Source: Ketogulonicigenium robustum (GTDB lineage: Bacteria > Pseudomonadota > Alphaproteobacteria > Rhodobacterales > Rhodobacteraceae). From it: DNA of 64,000 nucleotides. The notes beneath the pieces are model-generated. The model saw only the letters and a list, made by a program, of their open reading frames with translations. It was not told where the DNA came from and did no database searches. This document shows positions 38,385 through 48,709 of this stretch, in pieces. The DNA is taken from NCBI RefSeq assembly GCF_002117445.1, contig NZ_CP019937.1:2353501-2417500 (forward strand). Reading direction: 5' to 3'. The translations under genes and the position numbers were made by a program. The number at the start of each line of letters is the position of its first letter. Position 1 is the stretch's first letter.

Positions 38385-39920
38385 CTAGAACGGCAGGGCC
38401 TGCCCGTTCAGCGTGATCGTTCCGTTGGCAATGCCCACAGTGGTGGTGCGGGTATTGGCATCAACCTGCGTGGTGTAGCCTTGCAGGCCGAACATCACCA
38501 TCGCGCCGACGTCGGGCGGCATTAGGCCGATGTTCCCCAGCGCAGTCAGTAGGGTATCGATGTTCGTCATGGTCAGGTCAATGCTGCCCTCGGGCAGCGC
38601 CCCCAGCGCATCCAACGGTGGCAGCGTGAAGGCGCCGTTCCCGCTGAGGGCTGCGCCCATAGCTGTCAGGGACAGCGGGTCGATTTTCACCGACTTCACC
38701 GCGATACCGGCATCGCCCGACAACAGCGCGTCTTCGTCGGTCAGATCGCCGGTTACGACCATATCGCCCGACAGGCCCAGCGACAGGCTGGCCGGGTCAC
38801 GCGGCAGCTCTCGATTCGGGTCCAGCATGGCCCAAAACTGATCGGCGGCGGTCAGGCCGGTGGCGCCCAATTCCAATTTATACGGCTGCGGTGCGGTGCC
38901 CGCCACGACAGGCATCAGCATTGCGAAACTCAATGTCTCGGCCGATCCCAGCGGCCCAACCTGGTCTTGGCTGACGTCGATCGCGCCCAGATTGCTGGCC
39001 ACAGCCATCCCGTGCTGGTCGAAGTTGAGGTTGAACCCCGTCACACCGATGGTGCTGCGCACAGTGGTGGCGCCGCTGACGACATCCATCACCACGTCGC
39101 GCACCGTGCCGTCTGCGGTCACCGTCAGCAGGTTGCGGGCCAGTGCGTCTTGCACGTCGCCAATCGACAGCGGTGTTTGAAGCGTAGCGGTCGATTGCGC
39201 GGCTCCGGTGCCGCCGGTCACCGTGACGTTGACGGCGCTGTCGGGCCCGCCATCGGGATCGGGCGGAATCACCACTTTCAGCGACAGCGTGTTCGAGGCA
39301 AGGGTCGACGTTGCGTCGATGTGCAGCGTGTCGTTTGCGATATCGGCGTTGATTTTGTAAATCGCGTGATGGTCGATTGATGTCATCGCACCGCGCACTT
39401 CGGGCAAGTCGGGGCCGGTTTTACCGTTTTCGGTGATGGCCCCCGCCGGAATGCGGACACCCGACCGCGGGGCGGTCAGTTCCAGCGTGATGGCGGTGGG
39501 ATCGCCCGAAACAATCAGCGTCTCGTTTTCGTAAAACAGCGTCTGCACAAAGCTAAGCTGCGAGGGCGCGCTACCATCGCCCATATCCACCATGGTCGTG
39601 TTCGTGGCATCCATGGTGTCGGGCAGGTCGACCAGCACCGACCCGCCTTCGTGCGGGGCAAAGCTGAGGGTGGGGATGAACAGCGTCGTCTCGCCGCCGT
39701 CGGAGGACGGGATAACCAGCGTGATGTCGTTGACGGTGGTGATGCCGTTGGACGTGCTTTCGGTGCCGGTGGTCAGGCTGCCGCTGGTCGATGACGCGAC
39801 GCCCGACATCAGGCCGCGCATGAAACCCCAAACCTCGGCAGGTTGCAAATCGGCATGGGCGGGGGCCGCAATCGCCAGCGCCAGCACGGATGTGCACCCA
39901 AATTTCAGAAACCGCGACAT
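38385..39920 (-). CDS. Secreted DUF2125 protein
   Basis: A 511-residue exported protein with a signal peptide ending in APAHADL (about residue 23). The body is rich in beta-strand and Thr, Asp and Gly, with few cysteines. It fits the DUF2125 family common in Rhodobacteraceae; the function is unknown. An in-frame ATG at 40028 is rejected because the signal peptide starts at 39920 (MSRFLKFGCTSVLALA). It is on the same strand as pmbA but 115 nt upstream, so co-transcription is possible but not evident. Confidence 0.78.
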   Translation of the reverse strand: MSRFLKFGCTSVLALAIAAPAHADLQPAEVWGFMRGLMSGVASSTSGSLTTGTESTSNGITTVNDITLVIPSSDGGETTLFIPTLSFAPHEGGSVLVDLPDTMDATNTTMVDMGDGSAPSQLSFVQTLFYENETLIVSGDPTAITLELTAPRSGVRIPAGAITENGKTGPDLPEVRGAMTSIDHHAIYKINADIANDTLHIDATSTLASNTLSLKVVIPPDPDGGPDSAVNVTVTGGTGAAQSTATLQTPLSIGDVQDALARNLLTVTADGTVRDVVMDVVSGATTVRSTIGVTGFNLNFDQHGMAVASNLGAIDVSQDQVGPLGSAETLSFAMLMPVVAGTAPQPYKLELGATGLTAADQFWAMLDPNRELPRDPASLSLGLSGDMVVTGDLTDEDALLSGDAGIAVKSVKIDPLSLTAMGAALSGNGAFTLPPLDALGALPEGSIDLTMTNIDTLLTALGNIGLMPPDVGAMVMFGLQGYTTQVDANTRTTTVGIANGTITLNGQALPF

Positions 39921-40057
39921 CTTAATGCTCCTTGCGACGGCACCATGATGCCTGCGGATTGGCCACAAGATTGGCCCGCAGAGCGGATGGTGCGAAACTC
40001 GCGCGGATGCTAGACGGGCTTCAACCACATTGAAAGACTAAAACCGGGACAAGCACG

Positions 40058-41257
40058 ATGGGTGGGCCAGTCAGCAGCGAAGCATTGCCGGTCGAGGCCG
40101 TCGAGGCGCTTGTCGTGGGGGCGGGCCCTGCTGGCTTGATGGCGGCCGAGGCGATGGCGCAGGCGGGCTTGCGGGTCACCATCGTCGACGCCATGCTGTC
40201 GCCCGCGCGCAAATTTCTGATGGCGGGAAAATCGGGCCTCAACCTGACCAAGGACGAGCCGCTGGACGCTTTCGTGTCGCACTACCACCCCTTGCCGCCC
40301 GTCTTGCGCCGCGCCATCGGGGCATTCGGGCCCGAAGCCGTGAAGGCCTTTGCCGAAGGGTTGGGGCAGGCGGTCTTCACCGGCTCGACCGGGCGGGTGT
40401 TTCCGGTGGTGATGAAGGGGTCGCCGTTCTTGCGGGCGTGGCTGGCGCGCTTGGGCGGCCTGGGGGTGGATTTGCGCAAGTCGTGGCGCTGGACGGGGTG
40501 GGACGGGGGCGCGTTGCGCTTTGACACGCCTAACGGTGCGCGCGGGCTGACGGCGCGGGTCACCGTGCTGGCGTGCGGCGGCGCAAGCTGGGCGCGGCTG
40601 GGCAGCGACGGTGCATGGGCAGGGTGGTTGGACGATGTCGCGCCCTTTGCCCCTGCGAACATGGGCCTGAACATGGGGTGGAGCAGCTTCATGGCCCCTC
40701 ATTTCGGCCAGCCGGTGAAGGGCGTGGCGCTGCATTGCGGCGGGGCGGTCAGCCGTGGCGAATGGGTTGTCACGGCGCGCGGAATCGAGGGCGGCGGGAT
40801 CTATCCCTTGGGGCGCCAGTTGCGCGCGGGTGCGCCGCTGCTGCTGGATTTCTTCCCTGATACCACCTTGCCCGCACTGCGGGAAAAACTGACAAAGCCG
40901 CGCGGAAAAGGCAGCCTGTCCAACTATTTGCGCAAAACGCTAGGGATGCCGCCAGTGCAGATCGCGCTGCTGAACGAATGCGCGCGCCCGCTGCCTGCCG
41001 ACCTTGCGCCGCTGCTGAAGGCGCTACCGATCCGCCACAACGGCCTGCGCCCGCTGGACGAGGCGATCTCGGTCGCCGGTGGCGTGCGTTTTGAGGCGCT
41101 GGATGAGGGGCTGATGCTGAAAGCGCGCCCCGGCACCTTCGTTGCGGGCGAGATGCTGGACTGGGAGGCCCCGACCGGCGGATACCTGCTGACCGGCTGC
41201 TTTGCCACTGGCCTTTTGGCGGGGCGCGCCGCTGCCGGTTGGCTGCGCACCCACTAA
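40058..41257 (+). CDS. BaiN/HI0933-like flavoprotein (TIGR03862 type)
   Basis: A 399-residue NAD(P)/FAD-dependent oxidoreductase-like protein. The FAD fingerprint is VVGAGPAGLMAAEAMAQAG at residues 19-37. Conserved family segments are KFLMAGKSGLNLT, LACGGASWARLGSDG, and the C-terminal GEMLDWEAPTGGYLLTGCFATGLLAG. The reaction and substrate are unknown. It is divergent from the DUF2125 gene and precedes yjbH on the same strand. Confidence 0.85.
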   Translation: MGGPVSSEALPVEAVEALVVGAGPAGLMAAEAMAQAGLRVTIVDAMLSPARKFLMAGKSGLNLTKDEPLDAFVSHYHPLPPVLRRAIGAFGPEAVKAFAEGLGQAVFTGSTGRVFPVVMKGSPFLRAWLARLGGLGVDLRKSWRWTGWDGGALRFDTPNGARGLTARVTVLACGGASWARLGSDGAWAGWLDDVAPFAPANMGLNMGWSSFMAPHFGQPVKGVALHCGGAVSRGEWVVTARGIEGGGIYPLGRQLRAGAPLLLDFFPDTTLPALREKLTKPRGKGSLSNYLRKTLGMPPVQIALLNECARPLPADLAPLLKALPIRHNGLRPLDEAISVAGGVRFEALDEGLMLKARPGTFVAGEMLDWEAPTGGYLLTGCFATGLLAGRAAAGWLRTH

Positions 41258-41346
41258 AGCGCGCCTGTTGCTCCAAGTGGCAGTTGGCAAGTCGTGTAAA
41301 CGCAGGCTATCTTGCGTATAATTCGGTCAGCAAAGGACGAACTCCC

Positions 41347-43407
41347 ATGCGCCCATTGACGCCCTCGGTCACCGTTCTGGCTGTTGCGCTGGCCAGCGCG
41401 GCCACCGCGCAGGAACGCGGCATTACCTACGCTATGACGGGTGGCCCCGGCTTGGTTGAAATGCCCAGTGCGCTTGCCTCGCCCGATGCCACTTTGGGCA
41501 CCACGCTGTCCTATGTCGGCGGTGAATATCGCCTGAACTTGGGCTTTCAGGCCGCGCCGTGGCTGTTCGCCTCGTACGGGTTGGGGTTCGTGCCCGACTT
41601 CTACCCAGATGACAGCTATTCGGTGCGCGATTTCAACCTGCGTTGGAACATCCGCGGCGAAGACGGCCCTTGGCCTGCATTCGCGCTGGGCATCAACGAC
41701 CTGACAGGCGGTTACCATTCGGGCGAGTATTTGGTCGCGACCAAGACCATATCGGATACGCTGCGTGTGACGGCGGGCCTCGGATGGGGTCGTATGGCGG
41801 GCACGGGGTCGTTCGACAATATTCTGGGGCTGGATGACCGCGACCCGTTTGACCCGACGCCCAACAGCAATTTCAGCCTGTCGCACCTGTTCCATGGCCC
41901 GATGGCCGTCTTTGGCGGCGTCGAATGGGCCTTTGCCGATGATTACACCTTGAAGGTCGAATATTCGACCGACGACGGCTACCGTGACGCCACTGGTGCG
42001 CGCCTGTTCGACCATAACTCGCCGCTGAACTTGGGTCTGACATGGCGCCCGAACAGCACATTCCACCTGAGTGCGGCCTATATGTATGGCAGCACGTTCG
42101 GCCTGTCGGGCACGTTCTTCCTGAACCCCGCCCGCGCCAGTGCACCGGCTGTTGCCGGTGCCGTGCCGCCCCCGCAGCCCATCACGCCGCGCACCGCCGC
42201 GCCGACGGTTTTTTCGCCCGAAAACATTGCCAGTCTGAACGCCGCCCTCGCCAGCGAAGGGATTTTGCTGGAAGGGGTCGAGATTACCGGCGACACCGCC
42301 CGCATCCGCTATACCAACACGCAATATCGCGCCGATGCTCAGGCGATGGGGCGCAGCCTGCGCGTGCTGACGGGGCAGTTGCCCGCCAGCGTGTCGCGTT
42401 TCGTGCTGGAGCCGATGCGCGAGGGGATCCCCCTCAGCCGCGCCAGCTTTACCCGTGCCGATCTGGAGCGGTGGGAAAATCGCGTCGGCGGCACCGAAGC
42501 CATTGCCGCCAGCCGCGATCTGCGTGATGCGGCAGGGGGCAGCGCGGGCATCGTTCCCGTCGCGCAGCAGCGCTTCCAATGGGGCTATGGCCCGACCATA
42601 GGCCAGTATAGCCGCGGCGATGGGCACCCGACCGAACTGGCGTTGGGCGCGCAAATCAACGCCAGCTACGCCATCTTGCCCAACGTTATCCTATCGGGCG
42701 AGGTTCAGGCGCGTTTGCTGTCGAACGTGAAAGATACGCCTGTGGTGCCGAACCCCGACTACCCGACGGTGCGGCGCGACGGCGGATTTTATGGCGACGA
42801 TGCCCCCGGCATCAGCCAGCTGACGCTGGCGTGGTACGACCGCCCCGCGACGAATGTTTACAGCCGCCTCAGCTTTGGCTTGCTCGAGGCTGCTTACGGC
42901 GGCCTGTCGGCCGAGCTGCTTTATAAACCCGTCGACAGCCGCTGGGCCTTCGGGGCCGAGGTGGATTACGTCGTCAAGCGCGACTACGACATGCTGTTCT
43001 CGTTCGAGGACTATGACACCGTGTCGGGGCATTTGTCCGGCTATTATGATTTCGAAAACGGCTACATGGCGCAGGTCGATGTCGGGCGGTATCTGGCTGG
43101 CGATTGGGGCGCGACGTTCAGCCTGCACCGCGAATTCGCCAACGGTTGGCGGATCGGCGGCTTCATGGCCGTCACCGATATGCCCGAGTCGGATTACGGC
43201 AGCGGGGCGTTTACCAAAGGCGTGACCCTGACGATTCCGCTGGATGGGCGCGGCGGCAAGCCGTCGCGGGCGGTGCGCGCGGTCAATCTGGATGGGCCGC
43301 TGCGCGATGGCGGTGCGCGTCTGAATGTTGCGGGCCGGTTGTATGACACGGTCCGCAGCGCGCATGGGCCGGATCTGGACGAAAGCTGGGGACGGTTCTG
43401 GCAATGA
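41347..43407 (+). CDS. yjbH: YjbH-family exopolysaccharide export protein
   Basis: A 686-residue secreted protein with a signal peptide ending at ATAQ (residue 21). The N-terminal part looks like an outer-membrane barrel (GGPGLVEMPSALAS, alternating aromatic strands), and the C-terminal part (after about 400) again shows barrel-like strands such as YGGLSAELLYKPVDSRWAFG. This is the layout of YjbH, linked to exopolysaccharide production in E. coli. It overlaps yjbF by 4 nt. The start at 41347 was chosen for its signal peptide. Confidence 0.87.
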   Translation: MRPLTPSVTVLAVALASAATAQERGITYAMTGGPGLVEMPSALASPDATLGTTLSYVGGEYRLNLGFQAAPWLFASYGLGFVPDFYPDDSYSVRDFNLRWNIRGEDGPWPAFALGINDLTGGYHSGEYLVATKTISDTLRVTAGLGWGRMAGTGSFDNILGLDDRDPFDPTPNSNFSLSHLFHGPMAVFGGVEWAFADDYTLKVEYSTDDGYRDATGARLFDHNSPLNLGLTWRPNSTFHLSAAYMYGSTFGLSGTFFLNPARASAPAVAGAVPPPQPITPRTAAPTVFSPENIASLNAALASEGILLEGVEITGDTARIRYTNTQYRADAQAMGRSLRVLTGQLPASVSRFVLEPMREGIPLSRASFTRADLERWENRVGGTEAIAASRDLRDAAGGSAGIVPVAQQRFQWGYGPTIGQYSRGDGHPTELALGAQINASYAILPNVILSGEVQARLLSNVKDTPVVPNPDYPTVRRDGGFYGDDAPGISQLTLAWYDRPATNVYSRLSFGLLEAAYGGLSAELLYKPVDSRWAFGAEVDYVVKRDYDMLFSFEDYDTVSGHLSGYYDFENGYMAQVDVGRYLAGDWGATFSLHREFANGWRIGGFMAVTDMPESDYGSGAFTKGVTLTIPLDGRGGKPSRAVRAVNLDGPLRDGGARLNVAGRLYDTVRSAHGPDLDESWGRFWQ

Positions 43408-44081
43408 AGAAAATCGGATTCTGGGCGACTGCCGCACTTATGGCGCTGGCCGGGTGCGGGGGTGGCTCGCCGTTGGCGAGTGTCGCGCAGGTTGCGGGCA
43501 AGGTGTTACCGCTGGCCATGGGTGACAGCGACACGCCGCCGCCGCCGGTTGTCGTCGACCCTGCGGTATTCCAGCCCGAAGCCATCGCCGCCCGCCCCGA
43601 CGATTATGTTGTCGTCACGGTTAATGCTATGGGCGTGAACGAAATGGCACATCGCCAACAGTTGTCGGGCGATCGGGCGACATTCATCACCCAGTCGGGA
43701 CTGCAGTTCACCTTGCAAGACGGCGTTCTGCTGTCGACACGCGGCTTCGGCGCCGATCTGGTGACCACCGGTGCCATTGATCCGGCCGCCCTTCAGGCCG
43801 TGATTCGCGCAGGCGAAGGTAGCACGACGCGCATCGTCGAGCGTCTGACCCCGCAGGGCCAGATTGAATCGCAGCGCTTCCAGTGCGTTTTCACCGCCAT
43901 CGGCCCCGAGGAGGTCGCCCTTGCCCTGTCGACGATCACCGCAAACCGCGTGAACGAGCGTTGTACAGGCCCGCAAATGATCTTCGACAACATCTATTGG
44001 CTGGAAGAATCGGGGAAAATCGCCGCCGCCCGACAATATGTCTCGCCAAGTGTTGCATATTTGCGCTTTAATCGTCTTTGA
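43404..44081 (+). CDS. yjbF: YjbF-family lipoprotein
   Basis: A 225-residue lipoprotein with lipobox LAGC (Cys18). Matching features of YjbF/GfcB are LQDGVLLSTRGFGADLVTT, and the pair of cysteines in the C-terminal half (QRFQCVF, NERCTG) that could form a disulfide. It is coupled to yjbH (ATGA). The usual yjbE and yjbG companions are absent as such; a tiny secreted peptide follows instead. Confidence 0.88.
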   Translation: MKKIGFWATAALMALAGCGGGSPLASVAQVAGKVLPLAMGDSDTPPPPVVVDPAVFQPEAIAARPDDYVVVTVNAMGVNEMAHRQQLSGDRATFITQSGLQFTLQDGVLLSTRGFGADLVTTGAIDPAALQAVIRAGEGSTTRIVERLTPQGQIESQRFQCVFTAIGPEEVALALSTITANRVNERCTGPQMIFDNIYWLEESGKIAAARQYVSPSVAYLRFNRL

Positions 44082-44180
44082 TCGCTTGGCCTGTTGCATG
44101 CACGTTGGACATGAAAGCTGCTTGCGATAATTATAGGCCACAGCGGTTCACACGCTTTGAATTCAAACTGGAGCAAAAAA

Positions 44181-44375
44181 ATGCGCCTCACCAAGACCCT
44201 GATCGCGGCCGCTCTGGCCACCACCGTTGCCGGTTCGGCTATCGCCGGCGGTTTCGCTGCTGAAGTTGTCGAGCCCCCGGTCGTCATCGTCGAGCCCGAA
44301 GCCCCCACCTCGTCCTGGGGCATCATCCTGCCGATCGCCGTTCTGGTCGGTCTGGTCGCTCTGGCATCGAGCTAA
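44181..44375 (+). CDS. Small secreted membrane-anchored peptide
   Basis: A 64-residue product: signal peptide ending in GSAIAGG, a short Val/Pro/Glu-rich stretch, then one hydrophobic helix (IILPIAVLVGLVALA). Similar short proteins are frequent in Rhodobacteraceae and are sometimes misnamed ferrochelatase. The strong upstream GGAG and the terminator directly after it suggest high expression. It lies 99 nt after yjbF and may take the place of YjbE/GfcA; that is inference. An in-frame ATG at 44157 is less likely. Confidence 0.72.
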   Translation: MRLTKTLIAAALATTVAGSAIAGGFAAEVVEPPVVIVEPEAPTSSWGIILPIAVLVGLVALASS

Positions 44376-44415
44376 TTATAAGCGATTTCTTGAAGCCGAT
44401 GCTTCCGGAAATCGT

Positions 44416-44448
44416 AAGGCGGGGTCTTCGGGCCCCGCCTTTTCTTTT
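44416..44448 (+). terminator. Intrinsic terminator after the yjb cluster
   Basis: An 11-bp stem (AAGGCGGGGTC with GGCCCCGCCTT, one G-U) is capped by the very stable TTCG tetraloop and followed by TTCTTTT. Confidence 0.92.
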
Positions 44449-44455
44449 GCGCCTA

Positions 44456-45511
44456 TCAGCGCCGATTGTTGTCTTGCCCGCGCGAACTTTGCGCCTTTGC
44501 GATTGACGCAAGCCGCAGCAACATCCGTTCGACCAGCGGCCCTTGCGGGGGCGGGTTTGCAGATCGCAAACGCAGGTCAGTTTCCAAAATGGTTTGCAAC
44601 GCGCCCTCGACGCGGTCGGTTGTCCAGCCGCGCGACTGGGCGATGATGGCATCGCGGCGTGGGCCGAAAACGGGGGGCTGCGCGCTGGATAGCCCCTCGG
44701 CCACGCCGCCGGGGTGCGTCATGGCAGCGTGGAGCTGACGGAAATGGCGCAGGGTGGCGATGCACAGGCCCACAGGCTGCACGCCTTGGGCGTACAGCAG
44801 TCGCATCTGCCCCGCGATCTCGCCGCGCCGCCCCAGTGCAACGGTGGCGATCAAGCTGTCTGTATCTGCCTCGTGACTTTGGGGGGCGTTGGCGGCGATA
44901 TCTGCAGCAGACACCGGCGCAGCATCACCCATCTTGAAAAGCGACAATTTTTCAATGGTTTGCCGCAAATCGCCCGGATCAAGCAGTTTGGATAGGGACA
45001 AGATGGCGACCCGCCCATCGTCGGCCACTTGCGTCAGGCCAGCCGTTGCCAGCATCTGCATCACCTCGTCGGGCGAGGGCGGATCATCGTAAAGGACGAC
45101 AGCGGCGAAACGAGGCGCGCCTTCGGCCAATTTGCGCAGGCTGGATCGCGCCGTCAGCGCGCCTGCGGTGATGATCAGCTGCGCGTCGCCCGCCTGCCAT
45201 TCTTTCATGGCTTTGCCGATCACCGCCGACAGCCCGTCTGTCGCATCTTCCAGCAGCACCGCCCGCGGCCCCGGAAAAAACCCGATGGCCTTGAGGGCGT
45301 CCAGCAGCATCGCGCCATCTTTGCGCAGGTCTGCAGCGGGGATGCGTGTCAGGCGCATCTCGGCCTCGGCGTTGGGGCCAAGCAGCGCGGATAGCACCTG
45401 CCGACGCCGTTCGGCCACCCGGACCTGATCCTCGCCGGCGATCAACGCACCCATCCCTGCAGGGTCGGGCCGCTGGAAAAAAGCCAGCGCGTCGCGGGCG
45501 TTCAGCTTCAT
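44456..45511 (-). CDS. holA: DNA polymerase III subunit delta HolA
   Basis: Clamp-loader subunit of 351 residues. It begins with KLNARDALAFFQRPDPAG and shows the delta pattern: ALIAGEDQVRVAERR, GFFPGPRAVLLEDATDG, and the C-terminal WTTDRVEGALQTILETDLRLRS. Its ATG overlaps the lptE stop codon by 1 nt. The arrangement leuS, lptE, holA is standard in proteobacteria. Confidence 0.93.
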   Translation of the reverse strand: MKLNARDALAFFQRPDPAGMGALIAGEDQVRVAERRRQVLSALLGPNAEAEMRLTRIPAADLRKDGAMLLDALKAIGFFPGPRAVLLEDATDGLSAVIGKAMKEWQAGDAQLIITAGALTARSSLRKLAEGAPRFAAVVLYDDPPSPDEVMQMLATAGLTQVADDGRVAILSLSKLLDPGDLRQTIEKLSLFKMGDAAPVSAADIAANAPQSHEADTDSLIATVALGRRGEIAGQMRLLYAQGVQPVGLCIATLRHFRQLHAAMTHPGGVAEGLSSAQPPVFGPRRDAIIAQSRGWTTDRVEGALQTILETDLRLRSANPPPQGPLVERMLLRLASIAKAQSSRGQDNNRR

Positions 45512-46020
45512 TACGGTGCGGGCGTGGCCGCGGTAGCGACCAGCAATTGCGTGACGATCCGTTCCGCCAGCAGGCGGGCCAGGCGATCCTCGGCGTCGAC
45601 CCTTGCGGCCGCAACCGCGCGGGTCGAGGCTGATGCCGAATAGCCCGTAAACGCATCGACTGTGCCGCTGGCGACCACGCGCCCGCCCGAATCAGTCAGC
45701 CTGTACTGGGCCGTTCCAGGGATAGTGTAGCGCAAAATCTCGCCCCCGCGCGTCTCGGCCGAGGTCACAACACTGGTCGAGACGCTGACGCTGAGGGCCA
45801 TTTCGCTGCCTTCACCCAGCGAATCACGCAGGGCTTGGCGCAGCCGATAAGCCAGCGCGGTTTCGGGAATCGCGTAGCTGATCCGGTTTGTCAGATGGTT
45901 TGCAGGGCCTGACGGGCCGTAGACCGGCGAAAATCCGCAACCGGCTAGGGCACCGGCCAACAGGACGGCCACCCCCGCAAGGGCGGCGCGTCGGGCGAGG
46001 GGCGCGCTAGGCCACCACAT
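45511..46020 (-). CDS. lptE: LPS assembly lipoprotein LptE
   Basis: A 169-residue lipoprotein with lipobox ALAGC (Cys28), followed by GFSPVYG, the hallmark start of mature LptE. It plugs the LptD barrel that inserts LPS in the outer membrane. It overlaps leuS by 14 nt and holA by 1 nt. The lipobox together with the leuS-holA setting makes the call firm. Confidence 0.93.
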   Translation of the reverse strand: MWWPSAPLARRAALAGVAVLLAGALAGCGFSPVYGPSGPANHLTNRISYAIPETALAYRLRQALRDSLGEGSEMALSVSVSTSVVTSAETRGGEILRYTIPGTAQYRLTDSGGRVVASGTVDAFTGYSASASTRAVAAARVDAEDRLARLLAERIVTQLLVATAATPAP

Positions 46021-48571
46021 TGACGATGCGCCCCGGAACGACGATCAGCTTCTTGGGGGCGTTCCCCTCTAGCACCTTTTGCACGGCGGGGTCGGCCAGA
46101 ACCAGCGCCTCGATTTCGGCGGCAGGCATGTCTTTGGGCACTGTCACTTCCGACCGGCGCTTGCCGTTGATCTGGATCGGCAGCGTCACGCTGTCTTCCA
46201 CCAGCATGCTTTCGTCGGCCTGCGGCCATGGGGCCAAGGCGCAAAGACCTTCGCCGCCCAGCATCGCCCAGATTTCTTCGGACAAGTGCGGGGTCATCGG
46301 TGCCATCAGCTGGGCCAATGCCAACGTGGCGCTGCGCCGCGCGCCGCGGCTGGCACCGGATTTCGACAGCGCATTCGCGAAGGTGTAGATCCGCGCGATG
46401 GCGGCGTTAAAGCCGAAGCTTTCCACCCCGCCCGTGACATCCGCAATGGTGCGGTGCATCTGGCGCAGCAGGTCTGAATCGGCGTTGGCATCGCCCGCGT
46501 CGTCGCCATGCGCAACGTCCCATCCCATGCGGAAGACGCGCGACAGGAACCGGTGGGCGGCTTCGGCGCCCGATGCCGTCCATTCCACGTCACGTTCGGG
46601 CGGGCTGTCGGACAGCACGAACCAGCGCGCAGTATCGGCGCCATAGGTCGAAACGATAGAAACGGGGTCGACCACGTTCTTCTTCGACTTCGACATTTTG
46701 GCTGACGGGATGATCTCGACTGCCTCGCCCGTTGCCTTCAGCGCGCCGTTTTCGACGTCTTCGGGGAAGTGGTAGACAGGGCGGCCATTGTTGTCGGTCG
46801 TCTTGTAAATTTCATGTGTGACCATGCCTTGCGTGAACAGCGCATCGAACGGTTCAGTCGCGGTGGCGGGCAGGTGCCCCGTGGCGTGCATCGCGCGTGC
46901 AAAGAAACGCGAATACAGCAGATGCAAAATGGCGTGCTCGATCCCGCCGATATATTGGTCGACGTTCATCCAGTAATCGACATCTTCCTTTACCGTCGGC
47001 GTCGTCGCGTGGGCATTGGTAAAGCGCGTGTAATACCAGCTGGAATCGACAAATGTGTCCATCGTGTCGGTTTCGCGCAGGGCCGCGCGGCCGCAAACGG
47101 GGCAGTTGGTGTTGCGCCATGTCGGGTGGCGGTCAAGCGGGTTGCCGGGCACGTCAAAGGTGACATCATCGGGCAGGCGGACGGGCAGGTTCTCTTTCTT
47201 CTCGGGAACGGTGCCGCAGCTTTCGCAGTGCACGACCGGAATGGGGCAGCCCCAATAACGCTGACGCGACAGGCCCCAGTCGCGCAGGCGGAACTTCGTC
47301 ACGCCTTGGCCGACGCCGTTCGCCTCGCAAAACGCGATGGCGCTCTCGATCCCTTCGTTGCCGGTCTGCTGTTCTTCACCGGCAAAGCCGCCGACATAGG
47401 CGATCTTTTCGGTCTTTAGCGGGGCAAAGGCGGGGCCGCCGTCTTCGGGCGCGGTATAGGCGGCGTCGCCCAACGGGCGCAGCACCGATACCACGGGCAG
47501 GTCATATTTACGCGCGAAATCCAGATCGCGCTGGTCATGTGCGGGGCAGCCGAAGATCGCGCCGGTACCGTAATCCATCAGGATGAAGTTGGCGATATAG
47601 ACCGGCAATTCCCACGAGGTATCGAACGGGTGGCGCACGCGCAGGCCGGTGTCAAAACCCTTCTTTTCAGCCTTTTCAAGGGCTTCTTCGGTCGTGCCGC
47701 CTTTGCGGGCATCGGCGCAGAAGGCGGCGATGTCGGCGTTTTCGGCTTCCAACTTTTTCGCGATGGGGTGGTCGGGCGAGATGCCGACAAAGCTTGCGCC
47801 CATCAGTGTGTCGGGGCGGGTAGTGTAAACCTCGATCCGGTCGGTGCCGGCGGCTTCTTCATCCGTGACGGAAAACGCGAATTGCAACCCGCGCGAGCGG
47901 CCGATCCAGTTGCCCTGCATCAGCTTGACCTTGGCCGGCCAGTTGTCCAAGCCGTCCAGCGCGCTCAGCAATTCAGGCGAGTATTCCGAGATTTTGAAGA
48001 ACCATTGCGTCAGCTCGCGCCGTTCCACATCGGCGCCAGACCGCCAGCCTTTGCCGTCAATGACCTGTTCGTTGGCCAGAACAGTCATGTCGATCGGGTC
48101 CCAGTTCACAACCGCATTTTTGCGGTAAACCAAGCCCTTATCCAACATGTCGATGAACAGGGATTGTTGCTGGCCGTAGTATTCGGGGTCGCATGTCGCG
48201 AATTCGCGGCTCCAGTCGATCGAGAAACCCAGCGGCTTCATCTGGTCGCGCATGTCCGCGATGTTTTGGTATGTCCAATCCTTGGGGTGCCCGCCCGAGG
48301 CCATGGCCGCGTTTTCTGCGGGCATGCCGAACGCGTCCCACCCCATCGGGTGCAGTACGGCATGACCCGTTGCGCGTTTATAGCGGGCGATTACGTCGCC
48401 CATCGTGTAGTTGCGGACGTGGCCCATGTGGATGCGCCCCGACGGATAGGGGAACATTTCCAGCACATAGTATTTCGGCTTGTCGTCAGAGCGTACGGCC
48501 TTGGCGGCCTCGGCCTCATCCCAAGCGGCTTGCCATTTGGCTTCGATCTCGGTGGCAGAATAGCGGGACAT
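46007..48571 (-). CDS. leuS: Leucyl-tRNA synthetase
   Basis: Class Ia synthetase of 854 residues. The HIGH-like motif is HMGH at 48-51 in [15 protein letters not shown] and KMSKS is at 625-629. The CP1 editing domain lies between, with the threonine-rich [14 protein letters not shown] zinc-ribbon-like CESC and CPVC pair is present. The start at 48571 ([14 protein letters not shown]) is canonical; an in-frame ATG at 48700 is rejected. It heads the leuS, lptE, holA operon. Confidence 0.97.
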   Translation of the reverse strand: MSRYSATEIEAKWQAAWDEAEAAKAVRSDDKPKYYVLEMFPYPSGRIHMGHVRNYTMGDVIARYKRATGHAVLHPMGWDAFGMPAENAAMASGGHPKDWTYQNIADMRDQMKPLGFSIDWSREFATCDPEYYGQQQSLFIDMLDKGLVYRKNAVVNWDPIDMTVLANEQVIDGKGWRSGADVERRELTQWFFKISEYSPELLSALDGLDNWPAKVKLMQGNWIGRSRGLQFAFSVTDEEAAGTDRIEVYTTRPDTLMGASFVGISPDHPIAKKLEAENADIAAFCADARKGGTTEEALEKAEKKGFDTGLRVRHPFDTSWELPVYIANFILMDYGTGAIFGCPAHDQRDLDFARKYDLPVVSVLRPLGDAAYTAPEDGGPAFAPLKTEKIAYVGGFAGEEQQTGNEGIESAIAFCEANGVGQGVTKFRLRDWGLSRQRYWGCPIPVVHCESCGTVPEKKENLPVRLPDDVTFDVPGNPLDRHPTWRNTNCPVCGRAALRETDTMDTFVDSSWYYTRFTNAHATTPTVKEDVDYWMNVDQYIGGIEHAILHLLYSRFFARAMHATGHLPATATEPFDALFTQGMVTHEIYKTTDNNGRPVYHFPEDVENGALKATGEAVEIIPSAKMSKSKKNVVDPVSIVSTYGADTARWFVLSDSPPERDVEWTASGAEAAHRFLSRVFRMGWDVAHGDDAGDANADSDLLRQMHRTIADVTGGVESFGFNAAIARIYTFANALSKSGASRGARRSATLALAQLMAPMTPHLSEEIWAMLGGEGLCALAPWPQADESMLVEDSVTLPIQINGKRRSEVTVPKDMPAAEIEALVLADPAVQKVLEGNAPKKLIVVPGRIVNVVA

Positions 48572-48655
48572 AGAAGGGGGCAATCCTTTGGGGGTAATGG
48601 CGGTATTTGCCGTGGGTTTTACCCTGTCTTGGCGCGTGTTTCCATAGCCCGCAAA

Positions 48656-48681
48656 AGGAAAGGGCGGCCCGAAGGCCGCCC
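48656..48681 (-). terminator. Intrinsic terminator after the porin gene
   Basis: On the minus strand GGGCGGCC and GGCCGCCC form an 8-9-bp stem with a TTCG loop, followed by TTTCCTTTT. It lies 29-54 nt after the porin stop codon. Confidence 0.85.
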
Positions 48682-48709
48682 CCCTTTGGCGAAGTGCCAA
48701 GTTCTTGAA

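Noticed and set aside
44181-44375. Annotation of the small peptide as ferrochelatase
   Set aside because: At 64 residues with a signal peptide and one helix it cannot be the enzyme. The name is a known propagation error for such peptides.
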